Shown here one piece after another: positions 29,587 to 38,828 of a stretch of 40,703 bases of DNA. The notes below the pieces were generated by a model, which had not been told where the DNA came from, searched no databases, and saw only the letters and a list, made by a program, of their open reading frames with translations. Each line of letters opens with the position of its first letter. Positions within the stretch are counted from its first letter, which is position 1. The position numbers and the translations under genes were made by a program. The DNA comes from Pirellulales bacterium (lineage in GTDB: Bacteria > Planctomycetota > Planctomycetia > Pirellulales > Thermoguttaceae), in assembly GCA_016931075.1 (NCBI GenBank), contig JAFGFF010000280.1:1-40703 (forward strand), in the 5' to 3' direction.

Positions 29587-29597
29587 ACGTTGGCGGG

Positions 29598-29674
<77 letters not shown>

Positions 29675-29698
29675 TCCATTCCCAACCTTGACGCCGCA

Positions 29699-30949
29699 CT
29701 AGGCGTCGGCCGACGACCCGTTGGAGCCCGAGCCAGTTCGCTGCTTGCTACGTGGCGACTCGCAGCGGTTGTTCTCGCGATAGTAGGCCGGCCGCTCACC
29801 AGTGAGCCGCTCGAAGACGGTTCGCAGGTTGCGCGTCTCGCTGAAACCGCATCGCCGGGCGATTTCGTGCAACGGCAGCTTCTCCTCGGCAAGGAGCAGC
29901 GACTTGGCCCGTTCGACACGCGCGCGGCAGATGAACTCGTACGGCGTGCAGGCCAGGCACTCGCGGAAATGCTCGGTTAGCCAACGCCGCGACCGGCCGA
30001 CGATCTGCACGAGCCGCTCGATGCCGAACGGTTCGTCGACGTGCTCTTGAACGTACCGCACGGCGGTGGCGACTTCGGCGTCGCTGACGGCGACGATGTC
30101 GGTCGAGCGCCGAGTCACAACCCGATCAGGAGCAATCAGCAGGTCTTCCGTCGGACAGGATTCCCCGGCGATCATGCGCGCGAGCGTGGCGGCCGCTTTG
30201 TAGCCGACTTCCATGTCGCTTCGCGAGACGCTCGTCAGCGGAACACGGATCATCTCGCAAAACACTTCGTTGTTGTCGATGCCCACGACGGCCACGTCGT
30301 CCGGCACGCGCAGTCCAAGCCTCGCGCACGCGTCGACGATCATCCCGCCTCGCAGATCGATGCTCGCCAGGATGCCCAACGGCAACGGCAGCGAGCGGAG
30401 CCACTGATCGAGCGGCTCGAACCAGTCTTGAGCCGACTGGAGCGACCGAGGGCTGCTGGGGGTCTCCAACACGGAACACTCCCACCCGGCTTGTTTTACC
30501 CGGCGAGCGAAACCCGTCTTGCGCTGATGGCTGGACCAAACGCGCTGAACGCCGAAATAACCGAAGTTTCGGAACCCGCATTTCAGGAGATGATCGGCCG
30601 CGATTCGGCCCATCGCTTCCTGGTCGACCATGACGCGTGGGAAACCCGTCTCGCGCAGAGCGCCGGAGAGATTGACGATCGGGAGCTTCATCTCCCGCGC
30701 GATTTCCAGTTCGCGCTTCGTGGTGATCGTCGCCAGCACCCCGTCACCCGGCCAGTGTTTCAGGGCGGCCAGGGAGCTACCGTAGTGCTCGGGGCTGAAT
30801 GTGAAAGCCCAATTGCCGCGCTTTTCGGCAAACTGCTCGATCCCGCGCAGAATGCGGACCTGATGCGGCTCGGAAAGGGCGAAAGCCAACGCTACTTGGA
30901 CATTCTTGGGCACGTGCGTAATTCGCCTCAATACGAGTAGCGGCAACAT
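29699..30949 (-). CDS. XylR-like transcription regulator (LacI-type sensor plus AraC helix-turn-helix)
   Basis: 416 residues. Residues about 20-280 are a periplasmic-binding-protein-like sensor of LacI type (HQVRILRGIEQFA; FPRVMVDQEAMGRIAADHLL; DVAVVGIDNNEVFCEM; PLTSVSRSDMEVGYKAA). Residues about 283-389 hold the two AraC helix-turn-helices (IERLVQIVGRSRRWLTEHF; LHEIARRCGFSETRNLRTVF). In such XylR-type proteins sugar binding to the sensor switches DNA binding. The start is ATG 30949, but GTG 30913 (VPKNVQVALAF) is a good alternative with GAGG 12 nt before. A target could be the family 2 glycoside hydrolase or the divergent PEP-CTERM genes, by proximity only. The last 20 residues are basic and serine-rich. 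Confidence 0.9.
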   Translation of the reverse strand: MLPLLVLRRITHVPKNVQVALAFALSEPHQVRILRGIEQFAEKRGNWAFTFSPEHYGSSLAALKHWPGDGVLATITTKRELEIAREMKLPIVNLSGALRETGFPRVMVDQEAMGRIAADHLLKCGFRNFGYFGVQRVWSSHQRKTGFARRVKQAGWECSVLETPSSPRSLQSAQDWFEPLDQWLRSLPLPLGILASIDLRGGMIVDACARLGLRVPDDVAVVGIDNNEVFCEMIRVPLTSVSRSDMEVGYKAAATLARMIAGESCPTEDLLIAPDRVVTRRSTDIVAVSDAEVATAVRYVQEHVDEPFGIERLVQIVGRSRRWLTEHFRECLACTPYEFICRARVERAKSLLLAEEKLPLHEIARRCGFSETRNLRTVFERLTGERPAYYRENNRCESPRSKQRTGSGSNGSSADA

Positions 30950-31800
30950 TAAAAGGATAGTTGCCGACCATCCTCACCAGGGACGCCCCGGTAAGGATTC
31001 CCGGAATATGCTGCCCGGGGTGCTCCATTGGGCTCACACGCAACGGCTTTGTTACGCAACTCTGCATCTGTTATAAATTGTACACGCTACAGTGTTGTTA
31101 TGCGCTTCCCAAAAGTGCTCGGCTCTTGCCCAAAACAGACCATACATCCATGGGGGGTGCGTAATAATAACACAGGGGCGCATTCTGGATGATTGTACGA
31201 ACAAGCCTGAACGGATATGAACAAAATTGCGGAAATAGCACCCATTCTTTGTGCGTGCTCGATTCCTTCTAGGATAGACGCTAATCAGCAGTTCCGGGAA
31301 CGAAGCAGCCCGCGCGGTTGTTGTTCCGATCCATGCAGACAAGACTTTCGAGGCTTGTTTGGTTCGGCGTGGGACTTCCCGAAACTGACCTCAACTTGCC
31401 TGAAACGGCCCTTGAAGCACTTCAGGGATACCGCGTAGGCTGTAGGGAGAAATCGAAGCGTCCGTTGCCGGATCGGAGCAAACGATCGGCATATCGGCAA
31501 CACCGGGAGGAATGAGTGACCCCGGGATGCTTTGGTTGAAGCAGTCGACAACGGAATCTGGCCCGATGATAGGGACGGAATCCGAGCGGCGGCAACTTAT
31601 CAGACTTGTTTGGGTACGGTTCCTCAGGTGACCCGACAAGTCTTCCCTCTTCGGGGTGAACAACGCGGAGTGGAGCACTGGAGCCAGTCGGCCAGTCCGA
31701 CTGCGGGCCGGAGAAGTGCGTTGTTCCCTGTTCACGTTTCAGGTGGATCGTTTCCGCTTGCGCGTGTCTCGTACCCCAACACCTTTGAGAGGACCATCTC
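30950..31800. other. Long non-coding spacer upstream of the regulator and the PEP-CTERM genes
   Basis: About 850 bp between divergent genes without a gene I could support. The part at 31050-31290 is clearly richer in A/T than the surroundings. In the leader of the PEP-CTERM gene GAACAACGC (31658-31666) pairs with GCGTTGTTC (31718-31726), a possible long stem-loop. GAGAGGA stands 8 nt before the ATG at 31801. Short open frames here show no family resemblance. It is a likely site for regulator binding or an unannotated RNA. Confidence 0.45.
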
Positions 31801-33492
31801 ATGAAACAACGAGAAGCGAAGGTTTTCTATGGTGTCGCATGCTTGCTTGCCGTGGCAGTCCTAGGGGCTTGTCCGGCGATTGCCACCACGCTGACCTCCG
31901 TCGAATTGGTGGCCAACTTCGACGACGGCAACACGACTGGATCTCCCGATGCCTACAAAGGCTGCTGGGGAAACGGCTGGGAGGCCGCATGGGATCCTGG
32001 AGTCCTTGACGTGGCAACCCCTCCGGCCGTCGTCATGCCTGGCGACCCGGGTTACAACGAGCTCGATCCGACCAATAGCACGGGCAGCTATTTCCACGTC
32101 TTGACCACTCCACCATCCGGCAGCAGTTTCGGGCGCATCTCGTTGTTCCGCGACTGCCAAGGCGACTTGGGCATCGACATTACCCAACCCTATTCGATCG
32201 ATTTCCTCCTTCGGATTGACGAAAGCGCGGCCGGTCTGGCAAACAACTTCACGACCGCCAATGACCGGTATCAGATCTTTGATAGTGCCCAAGATTTCAC
32301 AAGTAGCCCCACGGGCTTCTTTATCGGGGCCCATGGCGCCGCCTCCTGGGTATCCGATCCTGGCTACTGGTGTTTTCTCGATGGACAGAAGGACGGAACG
32401 ATTTCCTCGACTTATTGGGTCAACACGGGCTTCCAGCTCACGTCCGGAACCACCTACACATTTCATATCGACGTTGATCCCACGAATCAGGAATATGCCG
32501 CCTCGATCAGCAGCGACCGAGTGGGCGATCCAGTCTTGTTCTCGGCAAGCGAACTGGGATGGCGGACAAGCGCCACCACCCTGAGTGGCCTGACCCATTT
32601 CGTGGCGCGGGGCGACAACACGGCCGACAGCCGCGAGTATTCGCTCGATTCAGTCCGCTTCAGCCAGACCCGCACGGTCACCATCGGCGGCATGAATCAG
32701 GTAGTCGCCCGTTTCGACGGGGGCGAGGGTGATAATTCCGAGGACGGCTTCATTGGCAAACCTGGCGCGGGCTGGAAGACCGCTTGGGATGCCCGGGGAG
32801 ATCGGGCCACACTGACGGCCCATGTGCTTGATGGGACGACCGGCACGGAAATCAATGGGTCGGGTAATTACCTGGAAATGACAGTTTCGGACATGAATCC
32901 CGGTTCCACGGGCTATTCCATCGGCGGCGTTTCACGCGACTATGGCTGTGTCAATGAGGACGGCATCGACTGGACCCAGCAGCACTCGATCCGTTTCCTG
33001 GTTCGAATCGATGAGGACATGGACGGAAGCACTTTTTCCTCCGGCAATGACTCGTATCAGATCTTCGATTCGCCCTACCCTCGCGGCGGAACCAATTCCG
33101 AAACGAGTTGGGCGGCATACGCAAGCGGCGACACGGACAAGGAGTGGTGGTTCTTCGACGGGCCGGTGAATCGGCTCGACAGCGACATTGCACTTCGTGA
33201 GGGCGGCGTCTACGAATTCACGATCACCGTCGATCCGATGACGCAAACGTACGACATCGAGTTAACGGACGATCTGAACAACACGTTCTCGCAGACCGGG
33301 CTGTCCTGGAGGATCGGCGCCGAAACGATTGGTGGAGTCCTCAACTTCATGGCCCGGGGGGACACGGCGAACGATATCCGCTCCTGGTCGATCGATGAAA
33401 TTGTCATCACCCAGGTTCCCGAGCCGTCGACCTTGGTCCTGGTTTTCGGAGCCCTCCTGTTGGGACTAGTATGGCGACGTCGAAAGTCGTAA
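31801..33492 (+). CDS. PEP-CTERM anchored secreted protein, two internal repeats (paralog 1)
   Basis: 563 residues with a signal peptide (1-29, ending PAIA) and a C-terminal PEP-CTERM sorting signal (VPEPST, hydrophobic stretch, then WRRRKS). Two homologous halves lie between: about 32-295 and 298-535. Both share a beginning like ELVANFDDG or NQVVARFDGGEG, a centre with IDFLLRIDE or IRFLVRIDE then YQIFDS, and a close like FMARGD with SIDEIVI, suggesting beta-sandwich (jelly-roll or LamG-like) domains. The PEP-CTERM tail is cut by an exosortase, not seen in this window, at the cell surface. Function unknown; carbohydrate or surface binding is an inference from the fold. GAGAGGA lies before the ATG. 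It precedes a longer paralog. Confidence 0.85.
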   Translation: MKQREAKVFYGVACLLAVAVLGACPAIATTLTSVELVANFDDGNTTGSPDAYKGCWGNGWEAAWDPGVLDVATPPAVVMPGDPGYNELDPTNSTGSYFHVLTTPPSGSSFGRISLFRDCQGDLGIDITQPYSIDFLLRIDESAAGLANNFTTANDRYQIFDSAQDFTSSPTGFFIGAHGAASWVSDPGYWCFLDGQKDGTISSTYWVNTGFQLTSGTTYTFHIDVDPTNQEYAASISSDRVGDPVLFSASELGWRTSATTLSGLTHFVARGDNTADSREYSLDSVRFSQTRTVTIGGMNQVVARFDGGEGDNSEDGFIGKPGAGWKTAWDARGDRATLTAHVLDGTTGTEINGSGNYLEMTVSDMNPGSTGYSIGGVSRDYGCVNEDGIDWTQQHSIRFLVRIDEDMDGSTFSSGNDSYQIFDSPYPRGGTNSETSWAAYASGDTDKEWWFFDGPVNRLDSDIALREGGVYEFTITVDPMTQTYDIELTDDLNNTFSQTGLSWRIGAETIGGVLNFMARGDTANDIRSWSIDEIVITQVPEPSTLVLVFGALLLGLVWRRRKS

Positions 33493-33739
33493 ATAGTCTC
33501 GCGCGGTCCCGGCCGCGCCCGAATGCTATCAAGATGCGAGCAGAGAAGAGGCGTTTATTGGGGGTGTAGAAGGGATGTAGGCAGGAGCCCCGATTACCTT
33601 GCCAGGGAATCGGTGACGGTGGCTCCCTCGGAAGCACTGCGACACAGCGCGCTCGGTCGGGTGAATTTGCCGGGCGGCGGCAGGCTTTCCAGGGTAGGGA
33701 GTTTCTGGACCAAAACGCTTCTAGGAGAGGAATGGGAAA

Positions 33740-35659
33740 ATGAAGATCGTTCATGGTGCTCTATGCATGCTGGCCGTGGTGGCGCTGGGAGCATGTCCGG
33801 CGGCGGCTCTCACCACGTTGACCTCGGTCGAACTGGTGGCCAATTTCGACGGCGGCAATACACAGTCCACGCCCGACGCTTACACGGGTTGTTGGGGTAA
33901 CGGCTGGGAGGCCAAATGGGATCCGGGGGTCCTTCAAACGTCCAACCCCCCAGGCGTCATGACGCCGATGGACCTGGATTACAGCCCACTCGATCCGGCC
34001 AACAACACGGGCAACTACTTCCACGTCACGGCTAATGCCGATGGCTCTGATCCTGGGCGTATCTCGCTGTTCCGCGATTGCCGAGGGGAATTGGGTATGG
34101 ACGTCACCCAACCCTATTCGATCGATTTTCTCCTTCGTATTGATGAAGGTGCGATCGATCTCTTGACCAACTTCACAGAACCCAATGATCGATATCAGAT
34201 CTTCGATAGTTACCAAGATTTCACAAGTAGCCCCACGGGCTTCTGGATCGGGGCCCATGGCAACGACTCGAACGACAATCCCTGGGTACCGACCGAGGAC
34301 GTCGGATATTGGTGCTTTTTCGACGGACACAAGGACGGGAGCATTGGGCGACAGGACGACGGTGGTGACTGGTCCTATTGGAAAAACACAGGCTTCCAAC
34401 TTACATCCGGAACCACCTACACGTTCCATATCGACGTCGATCCCGCGAACCAGGAATACGCCGCCTCGATCAGCAGCGATCGCGTAGGCGATCCGGCTGA
34501 ATTTTCCATGAGTGGCCTGGGATGGCGAACGGGTGAAACGACACTCAGCGGCATGACTCATTTCGTGGCGAAGTGCAGTGATACTACCGATAGTCGTGGG
34601 TACTCGCTCGATTCGGTCCGCTTCAGCCAGACCCGCACCATCACCATCGGCGGCATGAATCAGGTGGCCGCCCATTTCGACGGAGGCGAGGGCGAGACCT
34701 CCGAAGACGGTTTCATCGGCAAGGAAGGCGCCGGCTGGAAAACCGCTTGGCAAAAGCGAAACGATCGATGCACGATGACGACCGCCGTCCTCGATGGGAC
34801 AACCGGTACGGAAATCAAGGAGTCAGGCAACTACCTTCAGATGACTGTCTCGAACATCAATCCCGGTTCCACAGGATATTCCATTGGCGGCGTCTCGCGC
34901 GATTATGGCTGCATCAACGAAGACGGCATCGACTGGACCCAAAAGCACTCGATCAGCTTCCTCGTCCGGATCGATGAGGACGTGGTCTGGAATTTTCAGT
35001 TCACTACCGGCTACGACTCCTATCAGATTTTCGACTGCCCTTACGCACGCGGCGGCACGAACTCTGAAACCAGTTGGGCAGCGTACGCCAGCGGCGACAC
35101 GGCCGCCGATTGGTGGTTCATGGACGGGCCCGTGGATCGTGTCGACAGCGACATCGCCCTTCGGCAGAACGGTGTCTACGAGTTCACGATCACCGTCGAT
35201 CCGACCACCCAGACCTACGACGTCGAACTGACGGATGATCTGGACAACGAGTTCTCGCAGACCGGCCTGGCTTGGCGAACCGGATCGGACACGATCGGTG
35301 GGGTCCTGAACTTCATGGCCCGGGGGGACAGTGCGGACGACACCCGTGCCTGGTCGATCGACGAGATCATCATCAAGCAGTTGGGCGTTAGCGTGCCGGG
35401 CGATACGGACGGCGACGGCAAGGTCAACGCGGTGGACGCCCGGAAGCTGGCCGAGAACTGGCTTGCCGATGTCGGGGAAGGTGGCGCCTCGGAGGGCGAC
35501 TTCAACGGCGACGGCACCGTCGACGACCTGGACGCCTCGATTCTCGCGGCCAACTGGACGGGCGACACCGAAGGCGTCGGTGTGCCCGAGCCAAGCACCT
35601 TCATGCTGTTGATTCTGGGGGGAGTGATGCTGGCCATCCGGCGCCGACGAGGCCGGTAG
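33740..35659 (+). CDS. PEP-CTERM protein with dockerin, two internal repeats (paralog 2)
   Basis: 639 residues: signal peptide (1-24), the same two repeated beta domains as its upstream neighbour (about 25-290 and 295-540), then a type I dockerin (about 550-612) with paired calcium loops GDTDGDGKVNAVDARKLAEN and GDFNGDGTVDDLDASILAAN, and the PEP-CTERM tail (VPEPST, hydrophobic, IRRRRGR). It is a tandem duplicate of the preceding gene, but the dockerin was gained or lost between them. Dockerins dock to cohesins and could hold the protein in a surface complex. AGGAG lies about 10 nt before the ATG at 33740; the nearby ATG at 33732 is out of frame. Confidence 0.88.
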   Translation: MKIVHGALCMLAVVALGACPAAALTTLTSVELVANFDGGNTQSTPDAYTGCWGNGWEAKWDPGVLQTSNPPGVMTPMDLDYSPLDPANNTGNYFHVTANADGSDPGRISLFRDCRGELGMDVTQPYSIDFLLRIDEGAIDLLTNFTEPNDRYQIFDSYQDFTSSPTGFWIGAHGNDSNDNPWVPTEDVGYWCFFDGHKDGSIGRQDDGGDWSYWKNTGFQLTSGTTYTFHIDVDPANQEYAASISSDRVGDPAEFSMSGLGWRTGETTLSGMTHFVAKCSDTTDSRGYSLDSVRFSQTRTITIGGMNQVAAHFDGGEGETSEDGFIGKEGAGWKTAWQKRNDRCTMTTAVLDGTTGTEIKESGNYLQMTVSNINPGSTGYSIGGVSRDYGCINEDGIDWTQKHSISFLVRIDEDVVWNFQFTTGYDSYQIFDCPYARGGTNSETSWAAYASGDTAADWWFMDGPVDRVDSDIALRQNGVYEFTITVDPTTQTYDVELTDDLDNEFSQTGLAWRTGSDTIGGVLNFMARGDSADDTRAWSIDEIIIKQLGVSVPGDTDGDGKVNAVDARKLAENWLADVGEGGASEGDFNGDGTVDDLDASILAANWTGDTEGVGVPEPSTFMLLILGGVMLAIRRRRGR

Positions 35660-35705
35660 CCAACATCGATCGAGCGGAGCTGTCGTTTTCTTAACTGCGG
35701 GTTCC

Positions 35706-35731
35706 CGACGCCCTTGTTCTCAAGGGCGTCG
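35706..35731 (+). terminator. Stem-loop after the dockerin PEP-CTERM gene
   Basis: CGACGCCCTTG (35706-35716) pairs perfectly with CAAGGGCGTCG (35721-35731) over the loop TTCT. The stem is 11 bp and lies 47 bp after the stop codon. No T-run follows on the plus strand, so termination is plausible but may need a factor; it could instead stabilise mRNA ends. Confidence 0.6.
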
Positions 35732-35842
35732 GCGCCCGCTCCGCATTCAACCGCCTTGATGTAGGGCGAGTAAGAAGCCCCGGTCCGCGCCGATCGGCCA
35801 CGGCCCGGCATTTCTTATGAGAACTGAGAAAAGGAACTTCCC

Positions 35843-36808
35843 GTGACACGGTGTCATCGTGGTTTTACGCTGGTCGAGCTGCTGGTCGTCATCGCGATCA
35901 TCGGAATCCTCATTGCCTTGCTGCTGCCGGCCGTCCAAGCCGCGCGAGAGGCTGCCCGGCGGATCCAGTGCAGCAATAACCTCAAGCAGCATGGACTCGC
36001 TGCGGCAACTTACGAGAGTGCCCACAAGGTCTATCCGCCGGGGCGAATCGGATTCGGTTCGGAGGCGGGCAGCGATGTTTATGGCTACAAGACGCCCAAC
36101 CAGAGAAACGGGTGCAGCGTCTTCGTGGCGATGCTCCCGCAACTCGAGCTTCAGGGCCTCTACGAGGAATTCCAACTAACAACCTTTCCACAGATCTGGA
36201 TTTTGCCGCACGACCACTGGATGACGGAGTCACCCGGCCATGCTGCGATGCAACGGCCGTCCGTGGTAGTCTGCCCGAGCGATGAATCCGACCCGATCTC
36301 TGGAGCCGTCGCCGCTCGGGCCGAGTGGATCGTGCCGGTCACCACGGGCAGCTACGCGGCGGTCGAAGGGCGGGTGGGAGGCGTCAACACCAGCACCCAC
36401 TCGAAGTGCGGCAACGATGGACCCTTCCACTATATCTCACGGTACCGGCAGGCGGATATCCGCGACGGGGTCAGTTCGACCCTCTTCTTCGGGGAAGTGG
36501 TGGACGCGGATGCCGAAGACGGTTGGATCAACGTCTGGAGCCTGTCGATCGGCGGCAGGAGCAGCCTCCGATGCACGGCCAGTTCCGTCAACACGCCCCC
36601 AGGCCTCAACGGCGGCGGCGGGCTGCTGAAGGACGACCGGGGCAATTTGATCAACGGCGCTTTCGGCAGCCGGCATCCCGACGGAGCCAATTTCGTCTTC
36701 GGCGACGGCCACGTCGTGTTTCTTTCTGACAACATCAGCCTGGAAGTCTATCGGGCCATGTCGACACGAGCCCTAGGAGAAACGTTCGAATCCAATGAAG
36801 CTCTTTAA
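35843..36808 (+). CDS. DUF1559 protein with type IV pilin-like N-terminus
   Basis: 321 residues from GTG 35843 (AAGGA 8 nt upstream). The start RGFTLVELLVVIAIIGILIA (6-25) is the prepilin cleavage/methylation motif followed by the long hydrophobic helix. After LPAVQAAREAARR comes the DUF1559 domain, with SNNLKQHGLAAATYESAHK, CPSDES and the closing SRHPDGANFVFGDGHVVFLS. Large DUF1559 families are typical of planctomycetes. They are pseudopilin-like and are assumed to be membrane-inserted after prepilin peptidase cleavage; the role is unknown. The last 14 bases overlap the lipoprotein gene, so the two are likely co-expressed. Confidence 0.93.
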   Translation: MTRCHRGFTLVELLVVIAIIGILIALLLPAVQAAREAARRIQCSNNLKQHGLAAATYESAHKVYPPGRIGFGSEAGSDVYGYKTPNQRNGCSVFVAMLPQLELQGLYEEFQLTTFPQIWILPHDHWMTESPGHAAMQRPSVVVCPSDESDPISGAVAARAEWIVPVTTGSYAAVEGRVGGVNTSTHSKCGNDGPFHYISRYRQADIRDGVSSTLFFGEVVDADAEDGWINVWSLSIGGRSSLRCTASSVNTPPGLNGGGGLLKDDRGNLINGAFGSRHPDGANFVFGDGHVVFLSDNISLEVYRAMSTRALGETFESNEAL

Positions 36809-37262
36809 TGATGGAAGCATCGGTCGAGGACTGGGCGCTCTGGTAGTGTTGGGGCTCTTGCTGAACACGCTGGCCGGCTGCGGCGACGGGCGACCGAAGC
36901 GAGTACCCGTCTCGGGCCGAGTGCTCATCGACGGCAAACCGGTTCCCTGCGGCACGATCTGCGTCATGCCCGAGAATGCCCGGGCCGCGTCGGGCGACAT
37001 CGGCCCCGACGGACGCTTCACCCTCCAATGCTTCGGCGACAACGACGGCGCCGTCCTGGGCACCCACAAGGTGACCGTCGAGAGCTTCGAGAACGTCGGC
37101 GAGCTCGCTCGAAAACGGTTTGTGCCCAAGGAGTATGGCGATCCGAAGACGTCCGGCCTGACTGTCACCATCGACGGCTCGACCGACGCACTGGAAATTA
37201 ACCTCGAATGGAAGGGGGGCAAACCGTACGTCGAGCGGTTTATCAACGGAACCTGGCAGTAG
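36795..37262 (+). CDS. Planctomycete lipoprotein, carboxypeptidase-regulatory-like domain
   Basis: 155 residues. A hydrophobic leader ends with the lipobox LAGC, so the cysteine (about 33) should be lipidated. After it comes a short beta domain (VPVSGRVLIDGKPVPCGTIC, then IGPDGRFTL and GTHKVTVES), a pattern of transthyretin or carboxypeptidase-regulatory-like folds often paired with DUF1559 genes in planctomycetes. It overlaps the DUF1559 gene by 14 bp and likely acts with that product at the envelope. The specific function is unknown. It ends 13 bp from the stop of the convergent msrA, leaving no room for a separate terminator. Confidence 0.85.
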   Translation: MKLFNDGSIGRGLGALVVLGLLLNTLAGCGDGRPKRVPVSGRVLIDGKPVPCGTICVMPENARAASGDIGPDGRFTLQCFGDNDGAVLGTHKVTVESFENVGELARKRFVPKEYGDPKTSGLTVTIDGSTDALEINLEWKGGKPYVERFINGTWQ

Positions 37263-37275
37263 CCGCCGGTAAGCC

Positions 37276-37758
37276 CTAGGCCTGCTCGGGCAAACGGCAA
37301 CCGGTCGAGTCGTTCTTCTCGAAGTAGCGTTGGTGATACTCTTCGGCCCGGTGGAACGTGGCCGCCGGCACGATCTGCGTGACGATCGGGTCTTCAAACT
37401 GCCCTGTGCGTTCCAGATGTTCTTTCGACTCGATCGCGGCCTGTTGTTGCCCGGGCGAGTGAAAATAGATGGCCGACCGGTACTGACTGCCCACGTCGGG
37501 CCCTTGCCGATCGAGCGTGGTCGGGTCATGCGACGCCCAGAAGACGTCTAGAAGCTCCTTGTACGACACCCGCTCGGGATCAAACTGGACACGGACCGCC
37601 TCGGCGTGACCGGTCGCGCCGGTGCAGACTTCTTCATAGGTCGGATTGATGGTGTGTCCGCCCGTGTAGCCCACGGCCGTGTTGACGACCCCATCCACCC
37701 GTCGAAAGGCCGCTTCGACTCCCCAAAAACACCCAGCCGCGAACGTGGCTTCTTCCAT
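37276..37758 (-). CDS. msrA: Peptide-methionine (S)-S-oxide reductase
   Basis: 160 residues, a short but complete MsrA. The active-site [10 protein letters not shown] has the catalytic cysteine C10; ending residues [11 protein letters not shown] form the substrate pocket. MsrA repairs oxidised methionine with thioredoxin in the cytoplasm. A cysteine near the end (STGCRLP) may be the resolving cysteine. The start is fixed because a TGA lies 18 nt upstream in frame; AAGGAG is very close to the ATG. No MsrB is adjacent. It ends tail-to-tail with the lipoprotein gene. Confidence 0.96.
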   Translation of the reverse strand: MEEATFAAGCFWGVEAAFRRVDGVVNTAVGYTGGHTINPTYEEVCTGATGHAEAVRVQFDPERVSYKELLDVFWASHDPTTLDRQGPDVGSQYRSAIYFHSPGQQQAAIESKEHLERTGQFEDPIVTQIVPAATFHRAEEYHQRYFEKNDSTGCRLPEQA

Positions 37759-37887
37759 GGCTCCTTTACCTTGTCAATCAGAACAAAATACCCTTTGTCG
37801 AATCCTATGCCTGCCTGGCCCCAGCGAAAACCCCACCTCCTTGGGTGCGGTTGATGGCCCCAAGAACAGCCCAGCAATCATAACGCC

Positions 37888-38715
37888 TCACTGCAACGCC
37901 GCCGGGATATCACGCCGAGAGAAAACGAACGAGGCGGCCGCGTAGGCCAGCACGCCAAGGATAACCAGGGTCGCGTTGTAGCGGATCGACAGGGGCCAGG
38001 TTTCCTCGGGTACGAGAATCAGCCGCTGTGGGTCGTAGGCCGTCAGGAAGCAGGTGTACTTTAACCATCCGCCCGACTCCCAGAGCCGCGAGACGATCCA
38101 TAGGATGAACGAGAAGATGTAGAAGCCGGCTGTGATCGAGATGGCCCGCCAGCGACTGCGGTTGAAAGCCGAGATCAACGCTGTCAGCCCCGACACGGCG
38201 AACATCAGCCCGACCAGGTTCCATGCTCCGGGCAGAAACGCGCAAATGGACAGTTCCTTGCCCACGCCCGTGGCCGTCAACCCGATCCACAACCCAACCA
38301 GCAGTGCGGCTGCCAGGACAAACGCACCGGCCGTGGTGATGACAGCGGGCACCAGCAGCACGCTCGCCCGGCGCACGGGCAGTGTGAGGGTCAGGTCCAT
38401 TGTCCCCCGGCCGATCTCGCCGCTGATCGGGTCCGACCCGCGGCCGACAGCCCAGCCCATGCAGGTCAGAATTGTCACAACGTGGACAAAGGCAACACTG
38501 ATCTGCCCCAGTGGCGTGGCCAACTTGCCGATCGGCAGACCCATGATCCGCCGCGAGAAGCCGGGCAGCACCTCGAGGAACTTGCCCCAGACGCCCATGT
38601 CGAAGAAGCTCATCAACCAGACGAAGACCGCGCCGAACAGCACCAGGAGCACACTGCACACCAGTAACTGGAGCCACGCGCCGGCAAGAGCCTTCTTCCA
38701 GAGTGCGCGGTTCAT
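37888..38715 (-). CDS. ABC-2-type transporter permease (no ATPase in view)
   Basis: 275 residues from ATG 38715 (a GTG one codon earlier is possible). About six membrane segments: 14-36, 68-90, 108-130, 135-150, 165-185 and 195-215, and one near the end. The phrase ISGEIGRGTMDLTLTLPVRR in a cytoplasmic loop is a mark of ABC-2-type permeases that interact with an ATPase. No ATP-binding subunit lies on either side, so it must pair with a subunit encoded elsewhere. The cargo is unknown. The gene follows the coiled-coil gene by 113 bp. Confidence 0.82.
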   Translation of the reverse strand: MNRALWKKALAGAWLQLLVCSVLLVLFGAVFVWLMSFFDMGVWGKFLEVLPGFSRRIMGLPIGKLATPLGQISVAFVHVVTILTCMGWAVGRGSDPISGEIGRGTMDLTLTLPVRRASVLLVPAVITTAGAFVLAAALLVGLWIGLTATGVGKELSICAFLPGAWNLVGLMFAVSGLTALISAFNRSRWRAISITAGFYIFSFILWIVSRLWESGGWLKYTCFLTAYDPQRLILVPEETWPLSIRYNATLVILGVLAYAAASFVFSRRDIPAALQ

Positions 38716-38828
38716 CACGAGTTCCGGGCAGGAGAGAGGTTGCGGGAGTCGGACGGGGTTGACCGTCCATGATCGCCGCCCTCAGCCTACCCGATCGGAC
38801 GGCACGAGGCAATCCACGCTCGCGCGGC

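Noticed and set aside
31391-31735. Minus-strand frame upstream of the PEP-CTERM gene as a decayed gene
   Set aside because: No family resemblance could be found; composition and lack of a start signal fit non-coding DNA.
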